From: Molossus alvarezi
Lineage: Eukaryota; Chordata; Mammalia; Chiroptera; Molossidae
DNA length: 64,000 nucleotides
Assembly (NCBI GenBank): GCA_037176705.1
Contig: CM073885.1
Coordinates: 165,034,290-165,098,289 of the forward strand
Direction: 5' to 3'
In this document: in pieces, positions 36,061-48,428 of the stretch
Layout: each line of letters begins with the position of its first letter
How positions within the stretch are numbered: the first letter of the stretch is position 1
Program-made: the position numbers and the translations under genes
Notes under the pieces: model-generated
Databases searched by the model: none
What the model saw: the letters and a program-made list of their open reading frames with translations, nothing else
Told to the model about the DNA's origin: nothing

Positions 36061-37020
36061 GTTTTTTTTTAACTTATCTGCCAGACTGGACTTCTCCTAG
36101 CACCTGTCTTTGGGTTTATTTTCCTATCTTCATGACTATGACCAGCTCATATTTGAGGTTTAACTTCCTCCAATCTGTCCCCTATTGGTACAGTTTAAGC
36201 CAAGCCCATCTGCACGCTGAGATAAGGCAGTGGTTCTCAGAAAAGCCCGGCTGTGTATTTATGTCTCAGGTAGGGGGGAAATCCAACTCATGACCACAGG
36301 AGGCAAAGAATGCATCTATGCTGGGTGTGCCTTTGATCTAAGCTTTGTTTTATTCACACACCGCTGTATGTTGAATTCTATAGTTTATGGTTAAGGACAA
36401 GAAACTGTACCTGGCAGCAGACAGAGGGAGAGAGGAAGCGATGGAGAAATGGCGCCCACCGAAAGCAAAACTATGAAGAAGACAGTTTGCCTCTGGCCCA
36501 TTCAAACTTCTCTTGAACACCCCTCTTCTGCTTCAATGCTTTATTTTGCCTTCATTATTTAAGGCTCTTTGGGAGAGTACAGAATTCCTGCTTGGTAGTT
36601 ATTTTCTTTCTTGAAACTGAAACTACCATCCCATTGCCGTTTTTTTGCTTCCGATGATCACAACCAAAAAGTTGGTTGTTTGGGTTCCTTGGAATTCTTG
36701 TTTTTGTAAATGTTGTCTTCCATCAGTTTTAGAAGTCTTAGCTATTATCTCTTCAAATATTGCTTCTGCTCCATTTTTCTCTCTTTTCCTTCTGGGATTA
36801 CAATGACATGTGTGTTATATCTTTTTATATCTGTCCTCTATGTGTTTTACCTCTTCTCTGTATTTTTTATCTTTTTGTTTATCCATGTTTTTTTGGGGGG
36901 TGGGGGGGCAGACAGGTTCTTCTGACTTACCTTTCAGTTCACTATTTCTATCTTCATCTTTGTCCAACTTGTCTAATATGCAAAAAAAAATACTTCAGCT
37001 ATTGTATTTATACAGTTAAA
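36061..37020. other. Intron, possible old LINE-1 part
   Basis: About 36700-37000 (CTTCAAATATTGCTTCTGCT and the T-rich tract before it) resembles ancient L1 non-coding sequence. A G-run of about 16 bases, one T inside, lies at 36895-36910. The rest is unassigned. Confidence 0.4.
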
Positions 37021-37257
37021 AATGTTCAGTTAGGTCCTGGCCAGTTTTTCTCAGTGGTTACAGCAAAGGGTCTTGGGTTTGATTCTCAGTTAAGGGCATA
37101 TATCTGGGTTGCAGGTTCAATCCCTGGCCCCGGTCAGGGTCATGCAGGAGGCAACCAATATATCTGTCTTTCCCACATCGGTGTTTCTCTCCCCACCCCC
37201 CCTCCACTCTATCTAAAAATTAATGGAAAAATATATCCTCGAGTGAGGATTAACGAA

Positions 37258-37288
<31 letters not shown>

Positions 37289-37303
37289 ATACAATGCTCA
37301 GTT
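37021..37303 (+). repeat. Bat Ves-like SINE, long-tail type, with (AAAT)n tail
   Basis: The copy spans 37032-37292 and ends in GAGTGAGGATTAACG followed by about nine AAAT units. AATGTTCAGTT (37021-37031) matches AATGCTCAGTT (37293-37303) with one difference. The head is worn (TTTTTCTCAGTGGTTACAGC). Confidence 0.88.
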
Positions 37304-38906
37304 CATTTTTTTTTCTTTTTTTTTTCAATGCCACTTTTTATAGTTTCAGTCCTTGCTAAAAGTTTTAAGTTTTACTTTTACTTCCCTAAGCTCAGTAACC
37401 ATAGTTGTTTACTAACGTGTGCCTGGTGGTTTTCATTTCTGGCATATCAGGGTGTTTGTTTCCACTGTCCGCTGTTAAGGTTGTATCTCATTTATGCTGT
37501 ATTGGTGCCTCATATACATGAATATCTTTGATAGCGCACTGGCTATTTTATATGAAAAATTATTGGTAGAAATGAGGTGCAGAATGATTTTAGTCTCCCT
37601 TTGAAGAAGATTTTAAATTACTTCTACTGGCTATCCAGTTCCTAAACGCATTAGCAGTACAGGGCTCCCTTCATGATTCTATGGCTTGAGATTCTGGGGG
37701 CCACACAGGTGACTTGAAGCTCAGACACAGTCTCTGTGAAAGCCGTTCTATTTTCATGGTACCTCCGATCCAGCGAGCTTTCTCGGGCCCTCCGCCCCAC
37801 TCAGGCCCGGGCTGCAACTGTGCTCCTCTTTGTCCTGAGAGCCTCTCAGAGTGCTGCGACCTCCTGCCGTCAGCAGACGCCCTGTGGCAAAGCAGTCCCG
37901 AGTGGGAGGCTCACATCTTTCTCTGGTCTTAACTCAGAAATTTCACACCATTTATGAAGCCTTCCTTGCACTTAAGAAGATGTTTTTCAGTGTCAACCAA
38001 CATTTTCAAATTGGCTTTGTCTGGAGAGTTGGTCTGAGTTACCATTATAGAAAGTAGATATCCTAAACCTTACGTTTGTTTAATGCTTTGCTAATTTAGA
38101 TTCTGAAGACTCATTTAGAAGGTTAATACATAATCATAATTCAACTAAACTTTTAAGTACATTAATGAGTTAATCTTATAAAATAGTACTTAAAATTATA
38201 CCATTAGACTGAACTACTTTAAAAAATGCAAACAAATATTTTACTTTTCTTGAGTTAAATTTGAAAGTTAGCCAGATGAGGTTTGTGTAAGAATCTGTCA
38301 GAAAACTAAAATAGAAATATTCATTAGCTAGGAGAATCTGGTTGGTATTTGAATAAAGTGTTACAAAATGCAAAACTTTTTGTTAAAAATAATTAACTTA
38401 AAACCAAAAAAGAAAATCTCAAAATACAACCTCCTTCACTCATACACTAAGCATATAGCATTAGTTACAGGTGAGAATACATTAAAGTCGTTGGCATTAA
38501 CAGAACCTTTTTTGTCATCTAATCAAAAGATAGCCATATCCCTTCTCTTCCCTCCCCATCTCCCAATATATTCTGCCCTATCAGACAAATTTGTTTCAAT
38601 AGCAGATTAGGATATCCTAATCTCAAGAACCCTGTGAGAACCCCTTGAGGCTTAAAAACAATTGATTTAAAGTAGTTATGATAAATTCATTCCTCCATTC
38701 CACTACACTTTGCTAATCTTTATTGCAGCTAATTCTGGACAAAGATCTGTAAAGGGGCTTCTATGAAAATATCTCCTTTTTTATTGAAAAAGTACAAAAT
38801 AGGAACAAATAATAGTATTTCTTCTCCCCTTTCCCAGATTTGAACTCATACAGAATGTTTGGAGCTGCTGTAGCCATTTTTTGACCATGAGGTAACAAAC
38901 AAAATG
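37304..38906. other. Intron, mostly unassigned
   Basis: About 37540-37640 may be an old L1 3' piece. A CpG-richer patch at 37760-37900 has short open frames without a recognisable product. The rest is AT-rich intron. Confidence 0.4.
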
Positions 38907-39463
38907 AAAAGCCAATACACAGACCTGAAACACCAACCAGAAAGAATATATGCACCCCTATGTTCACAGCAGCACTATTTACAATAGCTAAGATCTGGAA
39001 ACAACCCAAGTGTCCATCAGTAGATGAGTGGATTAAAAAGCTGTGGTACCTGTACACAATGGAATACTATGCAGCTGTAAGAAAGAAAGATCTCTTACCC
39101 TGTGAGATGGCATGGAAGGACCTGGAGAGTATTATGCTAAGCGAAACCAGCCAAGTAGAGAAAGACAAATATCACATGATCGCACTTATTTGTGGAATAT
39201 AATGAACTAAACGACCTGTTGAACAAAATTAACCCAGAGACATGGAGGTGGGATACAGGCTGACAAGCCTCAGAGGAGGGGGAGGTTTGTGGAGGAAGAG
39301 ATAAACCACAGAACTTACATGCATGTATGCATGACCAATGAACATAGACAACAAAGTTGGGGATGGGGCGGGGGGAATGGGAGGTGGGTGTCAATGGGGG
39401 AACATCTGTAACAAAAACAATGAATAAAAATTTTTTTAAAAAAAGAAAGAAAAACCAACACAC
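38907..39463 (+). mobile_element. 5'-truncated young LINE-1
   Basis: The plus-strand L1 3' end at 38921-39450 carries the ORF2 C-terminus (frame 38960-39202, with LWYLYTMEYYAAVRKKDLLP), a G-rich 3' UTR and an A-rich tail after ATGAATAAAAA. AAAAGCCAATACAC (38907-38920) matches AAAACCAACACAC (39451-39463) imperfectly. It is antisense to CUBN and 0.2 kb from the CUB10 first exon. Confidence 0.85.
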
Positions 39464-39677
39464 TAAGAAAGGTAGAAAAGAAATTGAGAGGATCTAACTC
39501 CTGATTTGTATGTAGGTTAAAAACAAATGTCTTCATATTTTAAGTTGCTAATTGGTAGGTTTCCTATGATGTGATGTTGAAAATACCCATAATTAATATA
39601 TTTGCTAAATATGCTCATATGGCAAAATTTTGACCTAGGTTTTACTCTACACAATGCTTGAAATTTGTGTCACTTAC

Positions 39678-39847
39678 TATAATACAAGAGTCCTGAGGTT
39701 CAAGGTCAAAGTCAGTGAAGTTCAAGAGAACACGGTGATGTTTTTCCACTCGAATGACCCAGGAGCAGTCGGTGTTACTCCTATAAGGACTGGGGTAATT
39801 TGGAGAATGAATCTCTCCACTGGGAGCCTGGAAAATCCCACCACAAC
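39678..39847 (-). CDS. CUBN: CUBN exon: first half of CUB10
   Basis: The exon is 170 bp: two bases finishing a Gly codon, then 56 codons from [20 protein letters not shown] to EPQDSCII, ending on a codon boundary. The acceptor is CTACAG and the donor a perfect GTAAGT. Three of the four cysteines are here (CGG, TDCSW, DSCII). NFT in LLNFTDF is a potential N-glycosylation site. After the third Cys the usual C-x-x-D calcium ligand is absent: the join to the next exon reads CIIVYDG. From memory human CUB10 also lacks this Asp, so this looks like a property of the domain and not damage. Confidence 0.94.
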
Positions 39848-41390
39848 CTGTAGGTAGAAAACCCAATTCAATAATTAGAGGAATCCCTGATACATAAAAC
39901 TTTACCCCACAACCTGGTAGCATAGGACAACATGCTACTTTGTTTGACTACCACTTTATGTAGTCTATGCTAAACATTTGAAGACATGAATAGCCATCAT
40001 TAATTCATTCATCGCATCAAAACAAAGGACAACTAAGAAAATACTTCAAATGTTAAATACTGATGCCAACAATTATTTAAAAAATACTGAAAAGTACAAA
40101 TGAAATCAGGTTTTCATAAAGCCATAAAATGCCTTGTCATGGTTCTCTAAAAATACAGCCAACTGTAAGAATAACACATCTCCTACCAAGAATTTTGATT
40201 AATTCAGTAGTGTATGCTTTTATAAATAACTTAATGTCTGCCTTTTAAATTTTAATAGGCATAGCCCCGGGACACAGAAAACAGTGTGGTAAAGGCCAGC
40301 AGAGAGGGGGTGGGGGCTGGATGGAGGTTGGCAAAGGTTGGGGGACAATGGGGGACATCTGTACTAGTGTCAACAATTTAAAAATTAATCTGGACCTGCT
40401 ATCATTATTCAGTCATTTTATTATTATATTATCAAATACCTATCATACCTACCTCTACGATCCATTATTTCTTGTATTGATAATGAGACAGACCAATAAT
40501 GGAAAAATTTAGTATTATTTTCTAATAACTGCAAATCATTTTGCAGTAACCTAAACAATGTTTATAATTCTAATTAAATTCATACATTATTAACTTCAGG
40601 AAATGTGATATACTCATTATATTACCTTAGAGTTGAGTTGCTAAAGTGGGGCCATAAGGTAGCTTCAGGTTACATTTTTGCTTTGGCATTTTCTATAAGA
40701 AACTAACTTCTCTAAGCTTTGATTTCCTCTTTACTCTGATGAGTATATGGAATGAACTTCCCTCCCAGTTGGTTGTGAGGATGAAATGGGATGAGTCTTA
40801 TAGAATAGTTAGGAAAGTTCCTGGCACATAGTAAGCATTCAATAAATGCGGCTATTATGGGTAGTTGTACAGGTTAACATCTAATATAACATTTTGTGTA
40901 TTAATTTTTTAATTTAAATAATCTGCAACAGGTAATTTATTCAGACTGCCTAAGTTCTTGGGCAGAATATCACTACCTAACACCTAATAATTCCTAGGAA
41001 TTCACAAATTCAACATTTACAGCTTTTGACCTTTGCCAAGAATCCAGAGGTCTAAACTGGGGCACGAAGAAATTCACCGCTTTGCTGAGGCCGCAGTTTA
41101 AGGCTGGTGAACAGGCACAAGTCCTCAGAGAGGAAGTGAGTCTGACCAGTCACCCACTCCTGCTCTCACCATGGATTCACATATGTTCTTTATTTTCACG
41201 TACACTGTGACTCTTCAGACGTTCAACTCTATCCCATTTGTTAGGGAAGAGTATATGCCAAAGCAGTATTCACCATGTGGGAAGTCACAGAGTTGTCAGG
41301 ATGTAGCCTTTATACCTCTCTCCAACCATTTCATGAAAGTGAACAAGGGCTTGGTTTTAGTACTTTGCAGTTTCTCTTTGGTTCACTCAC
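39848..41390. other. 1.5-kb intron with MIR
   Basis: This CUBN intron lies between CUB9 and CUB10. A plus-strand MIR sits at about 40683-40860 (CCTGGCACATAGTAAGCATT then CAATAAATGC). The rest is unassigned. Confidence 0.65.
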
Positions 41391-41565
41391 CTCCAGGGAC
41401 GGCTTGCCATGAGACATTGAAGCCTCTCCCACTTATGAAGCTGTCGGTCTTAAATCGAATTGCTAGCTCATTTCCTGTGCTGGAGACCTGCATGGGATTC
41501 TCAGATGATCTCCGGGCACACAGCTGGGCTATTCTTGGAGAGTGGAAATCAGGGCCTCCATAGAT
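41391..41565 (-). CDS. CUBN: CUBN exon: second half of CUB9
   Basis: The exon is 175 bp: 58 codons starting on a codon boundary, plus one base. It reads from [16 protein letters not shown] to [11 protein letters not shown]. It supplies the fourth cysteine of CUB9 (AQLC), the beta-strand ending in IRFKTD, whose Asp is the third calcium-ligand position, and the closing GRGFNVSW strand. NVS is a potential N-glycosylation site. The acceptor is CGTAG after a short pyrimidine tract; the donor is a consensus GTGAGT. The last base joins GT of the next exon to make Gly, giving AVPGG followed by the first Cys of CUB10. The intron upstream is 8.4 kb and carries the HAL1 element; the one downstream is 1.5 kb. 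Confidence 0.93.
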
Positions 41566-42575
41566 CTACGATGGGATGCAGAAAAAAGGACTTTAATTAA
41601 GAGATATATTTAAGCAATTACAGCCCTTCTTTGATTCACTTTTACCGCCAGCTCTTGGAGTTTATTATCACTAGGAGATAACACTGCAGCCACCCTGGGT
41701 GGGGATGAACTGTAAACTTGAGTTGGATTTTCAAAGGCACTCCATACACCCTGGGAACACACAAGTTCAACTACCCCCAAAACGTCTGCTTATTTTATCA
41801 GCTAGAATTGTAGAATTAAACTGAACAGATGATTCCAGAATCTTCCCTATCTCCCTTCTTCCTCCTTTTCATATCTTCATGGGATTTCCTGCTTTCTTGG
41901 GCACAGGCATTGTCAATAATGCAGAATCAAGTCTGATTTTGTAACTCTTTTACACATATTCGAATAGGGTTAGTATAAAGTCATTCTGTTTGTGAAAATC
42001 AAGTTCATGGAAGGCTCCTGATCTCCCAGTTATAGTATACTTTTAGGATTTTCCACTTTGTAATCTGAATATTTTATAAGATTAGGTATTTAATTAACAT
42101 GTTTGCTTCTTCAGAGGGAGTGAAAATATAACCTCTATCAGTGTGTTCTGTGGTATCCTCAAGAAATGAATCCTTCTCTGCTCCTACTCCCAGCATGCCC
42201 ACTCATGGAACAAAACCAAGAGCATCCAACTTCTGCTCAGGAATTTCCCTGTGCACTCTGCTTCCATATCTGGATGGTTCCGCCTAGATCCATCTCAGTT
42301 GTCCTCAGACCTAGGCTCCCCCAATTTGCAACTGTCTATCTGATGGGGATCTAATATCCCAGTGACACATTCCTCCCAACAAATGTCTCCTTAATCTCAC
42401 ATCTAGCATCTTGTAAGCAAGGACAGTCCAACCCAGGCCGGACCTCCAGGACACCTCACACAGAGGTTTCTCAGTTGTCAGTGGCACTGCTTATCCAGTG
42501 TATGTGTTGCAGGGAGGAGGGTGGGGAATGAGGGGAAGATAAGAATGAAACAGAAAATATTTAAAAGTAAAACTA
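41566..42575. other. Intron, unassigned
   Basis: About 1 kb of intron between the CUB9 second exon and the HAL1 element. No gene or clear repeat is seen. Confidence 0.4.
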
Positions 42576-44890
42576 GGTTTCCGGTCAAGATGGTAGTGTA
42601 GATAAATGCAGTATTCACATTTGCCCACAACCACATCAAAATTAAAACTGAACTACAGAACAGCCATAATTCAGAACCCCCTGAAATCTAGCAGAACAGA
42701 ATCTACAACTAAAGATATAAAGAAGAAGCCACATCAAGACTGGTAGGAGGTATGGAGACACAGAACAACTTGGTCTTACATCCATCTGTGGCTAATAAAA
42801 ATTGGGAGGGATATCTCAGCTACAGAGGTCCCCCCTGAGGAGTGAGGAGTCTCAGCTCCACATCAGGATCCCCAGCTCAGAGTTCCAGTTCCCAGAAAGA
42901 GAAGACCTCATAACTTCTGGCTATAAAAATCAGTGCTGATTGTGGCTGAGGGAGATGGGGGTGGTTAGAGTCCCAGGGTTTCCTCTTAAAGGTTTCACAC
43001 ATAGACTAATTCTACTCACTCTCTCTGAGCTCCAGTGCTGGGGCAGCAGCTTGAAAGGCACCAGAGACATAAGGGGAGTGTCTGCCATCAGAGCGAGAGA
43101 CAGAGGGGCAGTGTTCTCCCTGACAGAAGTGCTGGCATGGGCCATTGTCCCTTTTCTGAGCCCTCTCTCAACAGAGCCAGCAGGCAGGCCCCACATCTGA
43201 GACTTCATGAACCTGGCTAAAGCTGTTAGCCCTGCCCTAGTGATTCCCTGAGGCCCCACCCCACCTACTTGCAGGACCACCCAAGGTGTTTCCAGTGGCT
43301 TTTCTATACAAATGGCCTATCTTGGCTCATGTTTTAGACTTTTCTAAAATCTCTTAAGCAGCACTTGACCTCAGCATGCCCTATAACTTTCATTAAGTAG
43401 CCCCAGGCCTGGCACTAGCAGCAGTCAGCTTTGGTTCATAGCTTGGCCTCTCTTGGGCACTTTCAAGCCCAACACAAGTAGCAGTCAAGTCATCTGCAGA
43501 TTGCTTTGTAACTCATGCCAGTGGCCCCGAGAACACAGGCAACAGCTAACTTTCTAGGAGAACCCAGAACCAGCACATGTGGTAGACAACTTCAGACCAT
43601 GTTGAAGAACCACCACTACCTCCACAAGTGATCCACTCAAGGGGTAGACTCAACAGGCACCAGAGCTCTGCTGAAGTAAGTCCTGCTCTGTGGGTGGGCC
43701 CCTGCGCAGCTGATCCTCCACAGTGGTCTCAGCCAGTCCTTGCAGCTAATGGGCCTGGGGGTGGACCCCTCCCATTGATGTGCCAACAACAATTGAGGCT
43801 CAACTACAACTGGAGGGTATACACAGCCCACATGTGGAGTGAAGGGGGCACCTGAAATGCCCAGCTCGAGTAAATGGGGAGGCTGAGCCACTGGCCCCTA
43901 CAGGACACCTACTACATTAGGAGAGTCTACCAAGTCGGGGAGACATCACAGCTCTACCTAATACATAGAAACAAATACAGGGAAGCAGCCAAAACAAGAA
44001 GACAAAGAAACAGGTTGCAAGTGAAAGAACAAGAAAAAGAACTAAATGAATCAGAGGCCAGCAAACTAACAGATAGAGTTAAAAAAAATGGTTACAAGGA
44101 TGCTCAAGGAACTTAGTGAGAACTTCCACAGCGTAAACAGTGACATGAAAACCATAAAAAAGAACCAGTTAGACTTGAAGGATATACTAACTGAATTGAA
44201 GAATAATTTACAGAGAATCAACATCAGAGATGAAGCTGAAAATCAAATCAGTTATTTGGAATATAAGGCAGCAGAAAACACCCAGTCAGATCAGCAAAAA
44301 ATAAAAAAGGAAAAAAGGTAAGGATAGTGTAAGGAGTCTCATTTCATCATGAGGGTGCCAGAAGGAGAAGAGAAAGTGCGAGAAATTGAAAACCTATTTG
44401 AAAAACTAATGACAGCAAATTTCCCTGAAAGAAATAGACATACAAGTTCAGGAAGCACAGTCCCAAACAAGATGACCCCAAAGAGGCCCACACCAAGATA
44501 CATCATAATTAAAATGCAAAAGGTTAAAGACAAAAAAGAGAATCTTAAAAGCAGCGAAAGAAAAGCAGTTTGTTACCTACAAGGGAGCTCCCATAAGACT
44601 GTCAGCTGATTTCTCAACAGAAACTTTGCAGGCCAAAAAAGGAGTGGCAAGAAATATTCAAAGTTATTAAAAATCAAGGTCCTACAACCAAGATTACTCT
44701 ATCCAGCAAAGCTATCATTTAGAATCAAAGGACATATAAAGAGCTCTCCAGACAAGAAAAAGCTAAAGGAGTTCATCACCACCAAACCATTATCACATGA
44801 AATGTTGATGGGTCTTTTTGAAAAAAAAGAAAAAAACAGATTTAAAAATATGAATAAAATGGCAATTAATACATATTTATAATAAAAAAA
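42576..44890 (+). mobile_element. HAL1 (half-LINE-1), nearly complete
   Basis: The element begins with the L1-like 5' motif TTTCCGGTCAAGATGG. It has a 5' region to about 43870, then ORF1-like sequence coding for a coiled-coil, Lys/Glu-rich protein broken across frames 43874-44116, 44088-44321 and 44349-44609. The last of these has YIIIKMQKVKDKKE. It ends with the HAL1 3' part (CTCTATCCAGCAAAGCTATC at 44698; ATGAATAAAATGGCAATTAA near 44850). No ORF2 follows. ORF1 is broken by frame changes and stops, so the copy is inactive. Confidence 0.8.
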
Positions 44891-45631
44891 GAAAGTGATT
44901 GCAGAAAATAAAAAAAATTGACAAATATATGAAACTGGGTAAAACATCACTGAACAGGATGCTCTGGATTTTGAGCAACAAAAGAGAAAGTAAGGCAGTT
45001 TCCCTTAATTTCAGAGAGAGGTAAGATGACACTTTGTAAGAAAACTGACAGAATTCAGAATCAGAGGCTGTTTCTGAGTTTATCATATGATTTCCTTTTT
45101 GATATTTATCATATTTGTGCATTGATATGTTTGCCTAAAGGAATAAATGGTAGCATTTTCAACTCTAAAATAAATAAATACAATGGAATGAAATTTAATT
45201 TAAAAAAAAAAAAAAGAAGATATTGACCCACTACCTTCTGGTCTTGCCAAACTTAAATTTGTGGAAGAAAGACAATTTGGGGCAACAATTTTCAGTCGTA
45301 CTGGTATCTGGGTCCTTCCCTCTGCCCCACATGTAGGCTTCTACTTCTGTGCTCAGGACGGAAACAGGAAGGCACAGCTCCGTAAAACTGTACAGCCCCT
45401 CCCATCTCTGTAATCTGTGCTGCTTTTCACCTCCAGCTACTGTCCCCCGTTCTTCAGGCCCCCTGCCTTTGACCACCCTTAGGGAAGCTGTTGCCTGATA
45501 AGGAAAACACTCAAGTGTTCTCTGGGGAGAGAGAGTGAGAACAACAAGCCTACTTTTGGGGAGTATGTGATTTGAATCTATAATGATGTCTTTGTCTGAT
45601 TAATTCCCCCAGTCATGCGGGAAAGGTCAAA
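44891..45631. other. Intron, unassigned
   Basis: An A-run lies at 45200-45213. Whether 44891-45213 belongs to the HAL1 3' end or to another element is not clear. The rest is unassigned. Confidence 0.35.
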
Positions 45632-46216
45632 GTGAATGAAACTGCTGTTCCACAGAGGCCTGAGCACAAGGGCTGTAATTGCAAAGGAATGAAGCGGGCT
45701 GACAGCTTCATGCTTATTTTCATTAGGAGGAGCTATGTTTGTGTGGCCCCCTCAGTCCCTTCCAAAGCAGAACTTCAGAAAGAACCCTGTGTGGCCTTTT
45801 ACACGTACACATATGCAAATGTAAGAAACAAGATTGCTTTGTTTGGAGTGTCCTTTCCCGTTCTGAAGATTTCCCTACCCTCCCTCGCAGGGTGCAGTCC
45901 TCAGAGCATGAGACTGGCAGCATGTTCTCCTAATCATCCAGGCCCAATAAGCCGCACATCATTTGGAGAGAACATCAGGCAGAAGGGTTTAGTTCTAACA
46001 AAGAAAACTTGCACATCGGCAAAATATTCTTTGTTTTCCCTGCTCATGAGTCCCCTTGAGAACACAAACATAACGGATGTGAGTTGGCTAGGGCTAGTAG
46101 CCTCCAAAAGAATAAACACTACCACTTTTGCTTCCCTTCTTATTGGGCTGGGCTCACAAAAGACCATCCCAGAGAGACCAGAGGGAGCTCACTGCCCACA
46201 CCAAGCGATTGTCTAG
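45632..46216 (+). other. Open frame of 194 codons, unrecognised
   Basis: This is the longest open frame here outside recognised repeats. It starts MNETAVPQRPEHKGCNCKGM and ends GAHCPHQAIV. I recognise no domain, membrane segment or signal peptide. The start context (GTGAATGAAA) has an A at -3 that suits initiation, but this is weak evidence. It lies in a CUBN intron on the opposite strand, and overlapping frames on both strands are also open. It is most likely chance. Confidence 0.15.
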
Positions 46217-46865
46217 GTTTTATTGCAGCAAGGAGTGGATTTCCTGTTCTGCTTTATGCCAATTTTAGACCCCTTTCTCTGAGACTGAAGAAAAATCAGT
46301 GTTTCCATGATCCAAACAACAGAATGGCACTTTGGCTTCTACAAATAAAACCACATAACTCTTCAAAAGAGGGAAAAGTTGGAAAGAATCTCCGGGTGTG
46401 GTTCATTCGACTACAGCATGTGACTCCACTTTAGGGGAAAGAGAACCGGTCTGATGAGCAGAGATTTTAAAATTTGTTTTTAGCAAATTCCTAGGATATA
46501 GAACATTTCAAAGCCTATGGTTTTGATCTGTTTTGGACATCTCTTTCTGCTCTGTTAGTTCCATTTATTGTTACAATTTAGTCAGCATTCCAGGGTTGTG
46601 AGTAACCCAACGGCTGTTGATTAAAGCAATTGGTCACTTTCCGGACATGGAATTTTGAGGGAGAAAAATATTAATTCCTGCTTAAATCTGGAAAACCCAA
46701 CCTGGTGAGAGTGAAGTCCTACTTGGCTCCACTCAGGAGAACAGAAAAGAATAACATGCAGGCTGAGAACCGATGGGTCCAGACTCAGCAATGCTTCCAG
46801 GCCACACACCCACCGAGGGTAAAACATTTTGAAACCTCTTGCTAACATGTTATCAGCAGCTAGGG

Positions 46866-47549
46866 TGTGAGGGATGGAAAAAATCATTTTATCATGTGGA
46901 CAAAAAAGGGGCCACATACTAACCCTGACAAGCTCAGGGGAGGGCTGTAGGGCAGACCGTGCAAACTCAGAGACTGAAAGTAACCAGATAGGATGATTTG
47001 AGCATAAAACTTCCTAGCTAAAAGCAGGTCATGATTGGTAGTCACATCCTAGGCCTGTGGCTTCTGTGACAAAGGTCAACCTTTACCTTAACTGAGCCTG
47101 TGGTGATTGTCTTTTTGCATCTGAGATAACAGACTTTTGAAATGTCAGAGTAATCCCCTTTTCCAGACCCCTCAGGGCACAGCCCCAGCACAAGAGCCTG
47201 AGACCACAGAAGCTTTCATGATTATCTTGTTCCCCAAATACCATTTCTATGTGCTGTAAATGTTAATTATTGACTAGCCTGTACCCACCAAAGTACAAAA
47301 AATACGCATCTCTGTTGTTTCGCTCTGTATCCAATCCCAGAGATTTTCCTGCTTTGCTTTCTCCCACCTCCCTAATCTATTACCAATGGATTTCATGTAA
47401 CCCTCCTTACACCCCATCCTTTGACTCTAATGTATAAAATAAGCTGGAAAACTGCCATCCTCCAGAGCATTTGTTGAGATTTTGCTTCTCAGCAATTGTC
47501 ATCAAATAAACTCATAAAAATTCTCCACAGATTTGGGCGTTTCTTACAT
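46866..47549 (+). repeat. Probable endogenous retroviral solo LTR
   Basis: The 3' half looks like an LTR promoter and polyadenylation region: CTAATGTATAAAATAAG (TATA box near 47430), an AATAAA at about 47505, and an end in CA at about 47549. The 5' end, here set at a TG near 46868, is uncertain. No primer site, gag or pol sequence follows, so it is a solo LTR or fragment. It is antisense to CUBN. Confidence 0.45.
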
Positions 47550-48428
47550 CAATAATCGTCATTAGTGCAAATTTATTACAGCATTTCCCACCTGATTTGA
47601 GTATTTGCAGAAAGGTTAAACAGGGTTTTTTCAAAAAGCAAAAAGTAAGGAAGTTACTTATTTCAGCCTTAAAAAAAACTCCCAAAATATTTGAGGGCCT
47701 CAGAATATTCCTCCAAACTCTGATAGTGACGGAACATTGGGAGACTACCTCGTCCTCATAAAAACAAGCCCCAAGAAGGCTGCAGCCTCTTCCCACAGCC
47801 CTTCCTGTGCAGACACGGCACCGGCCTGAGAGCGAGCTGTGTCCTCCTGTCCCCAGGGTTGCTGCAGGGAGACAGCCCCAGTCTTTGCTCTCTCACGTAA
47901 TGGGCGTGACAAAACCCAAAGCACAACGAACCCATTTACATTTGCCAAATGCTCTTTGGAACATGAACACGGAGGGTTAGAAACATTCCACATGATTGTG
48001 GAAGAGTCTGCTGCCAGCCCTTTGTAAGTGTCGAGGGGTTCTACGCAGCTGAGAAATGTCCTTGCTAGCGAGAGAGACCATCTGAAGATTCCACAGTTGA
48101 GAGCTAGTCCTTCTTTGCATACTACGAGTGTAGATTTCGGTTGCCACTTTGTCCTCTCCTCTGTCAAAACAGTTCTTTTGAGAGGGAGTCATGACTTGGC
48201 GACAGTACTTCCATGATGATGAGGGTGTGGGTTTCACCCAAGGACTCACCAGCTCTGTCTCTAATTTCACTGACTGCCACTTACATGCAGTTCCTAGTGA
48301 CTGCTCCCACTCAGTGAGGGCATGCTTTGATACCCCCATTTCTTTTCAAAGAACGAAATTGTTTTGTAATTAAATAAAGTTTTTAAGGGTTAAAGTGTCC
48401 ATAAAGTACATGCCACTCATTTCAATAT
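47550..48428. other. Intron, unassigned
   Basis: Overlapping short open frames on both strands at 47745-48339 show no recognisable protein. No repeat identified. Confidence 0.35.

Noticed and set aside
43874..44609. Three Lys/Glu-rich plus frames as a host gene
   Set aside because: They are pieces of one HAL1 ORF1 region in different frames, between HAL1 5' and 3' sequences.
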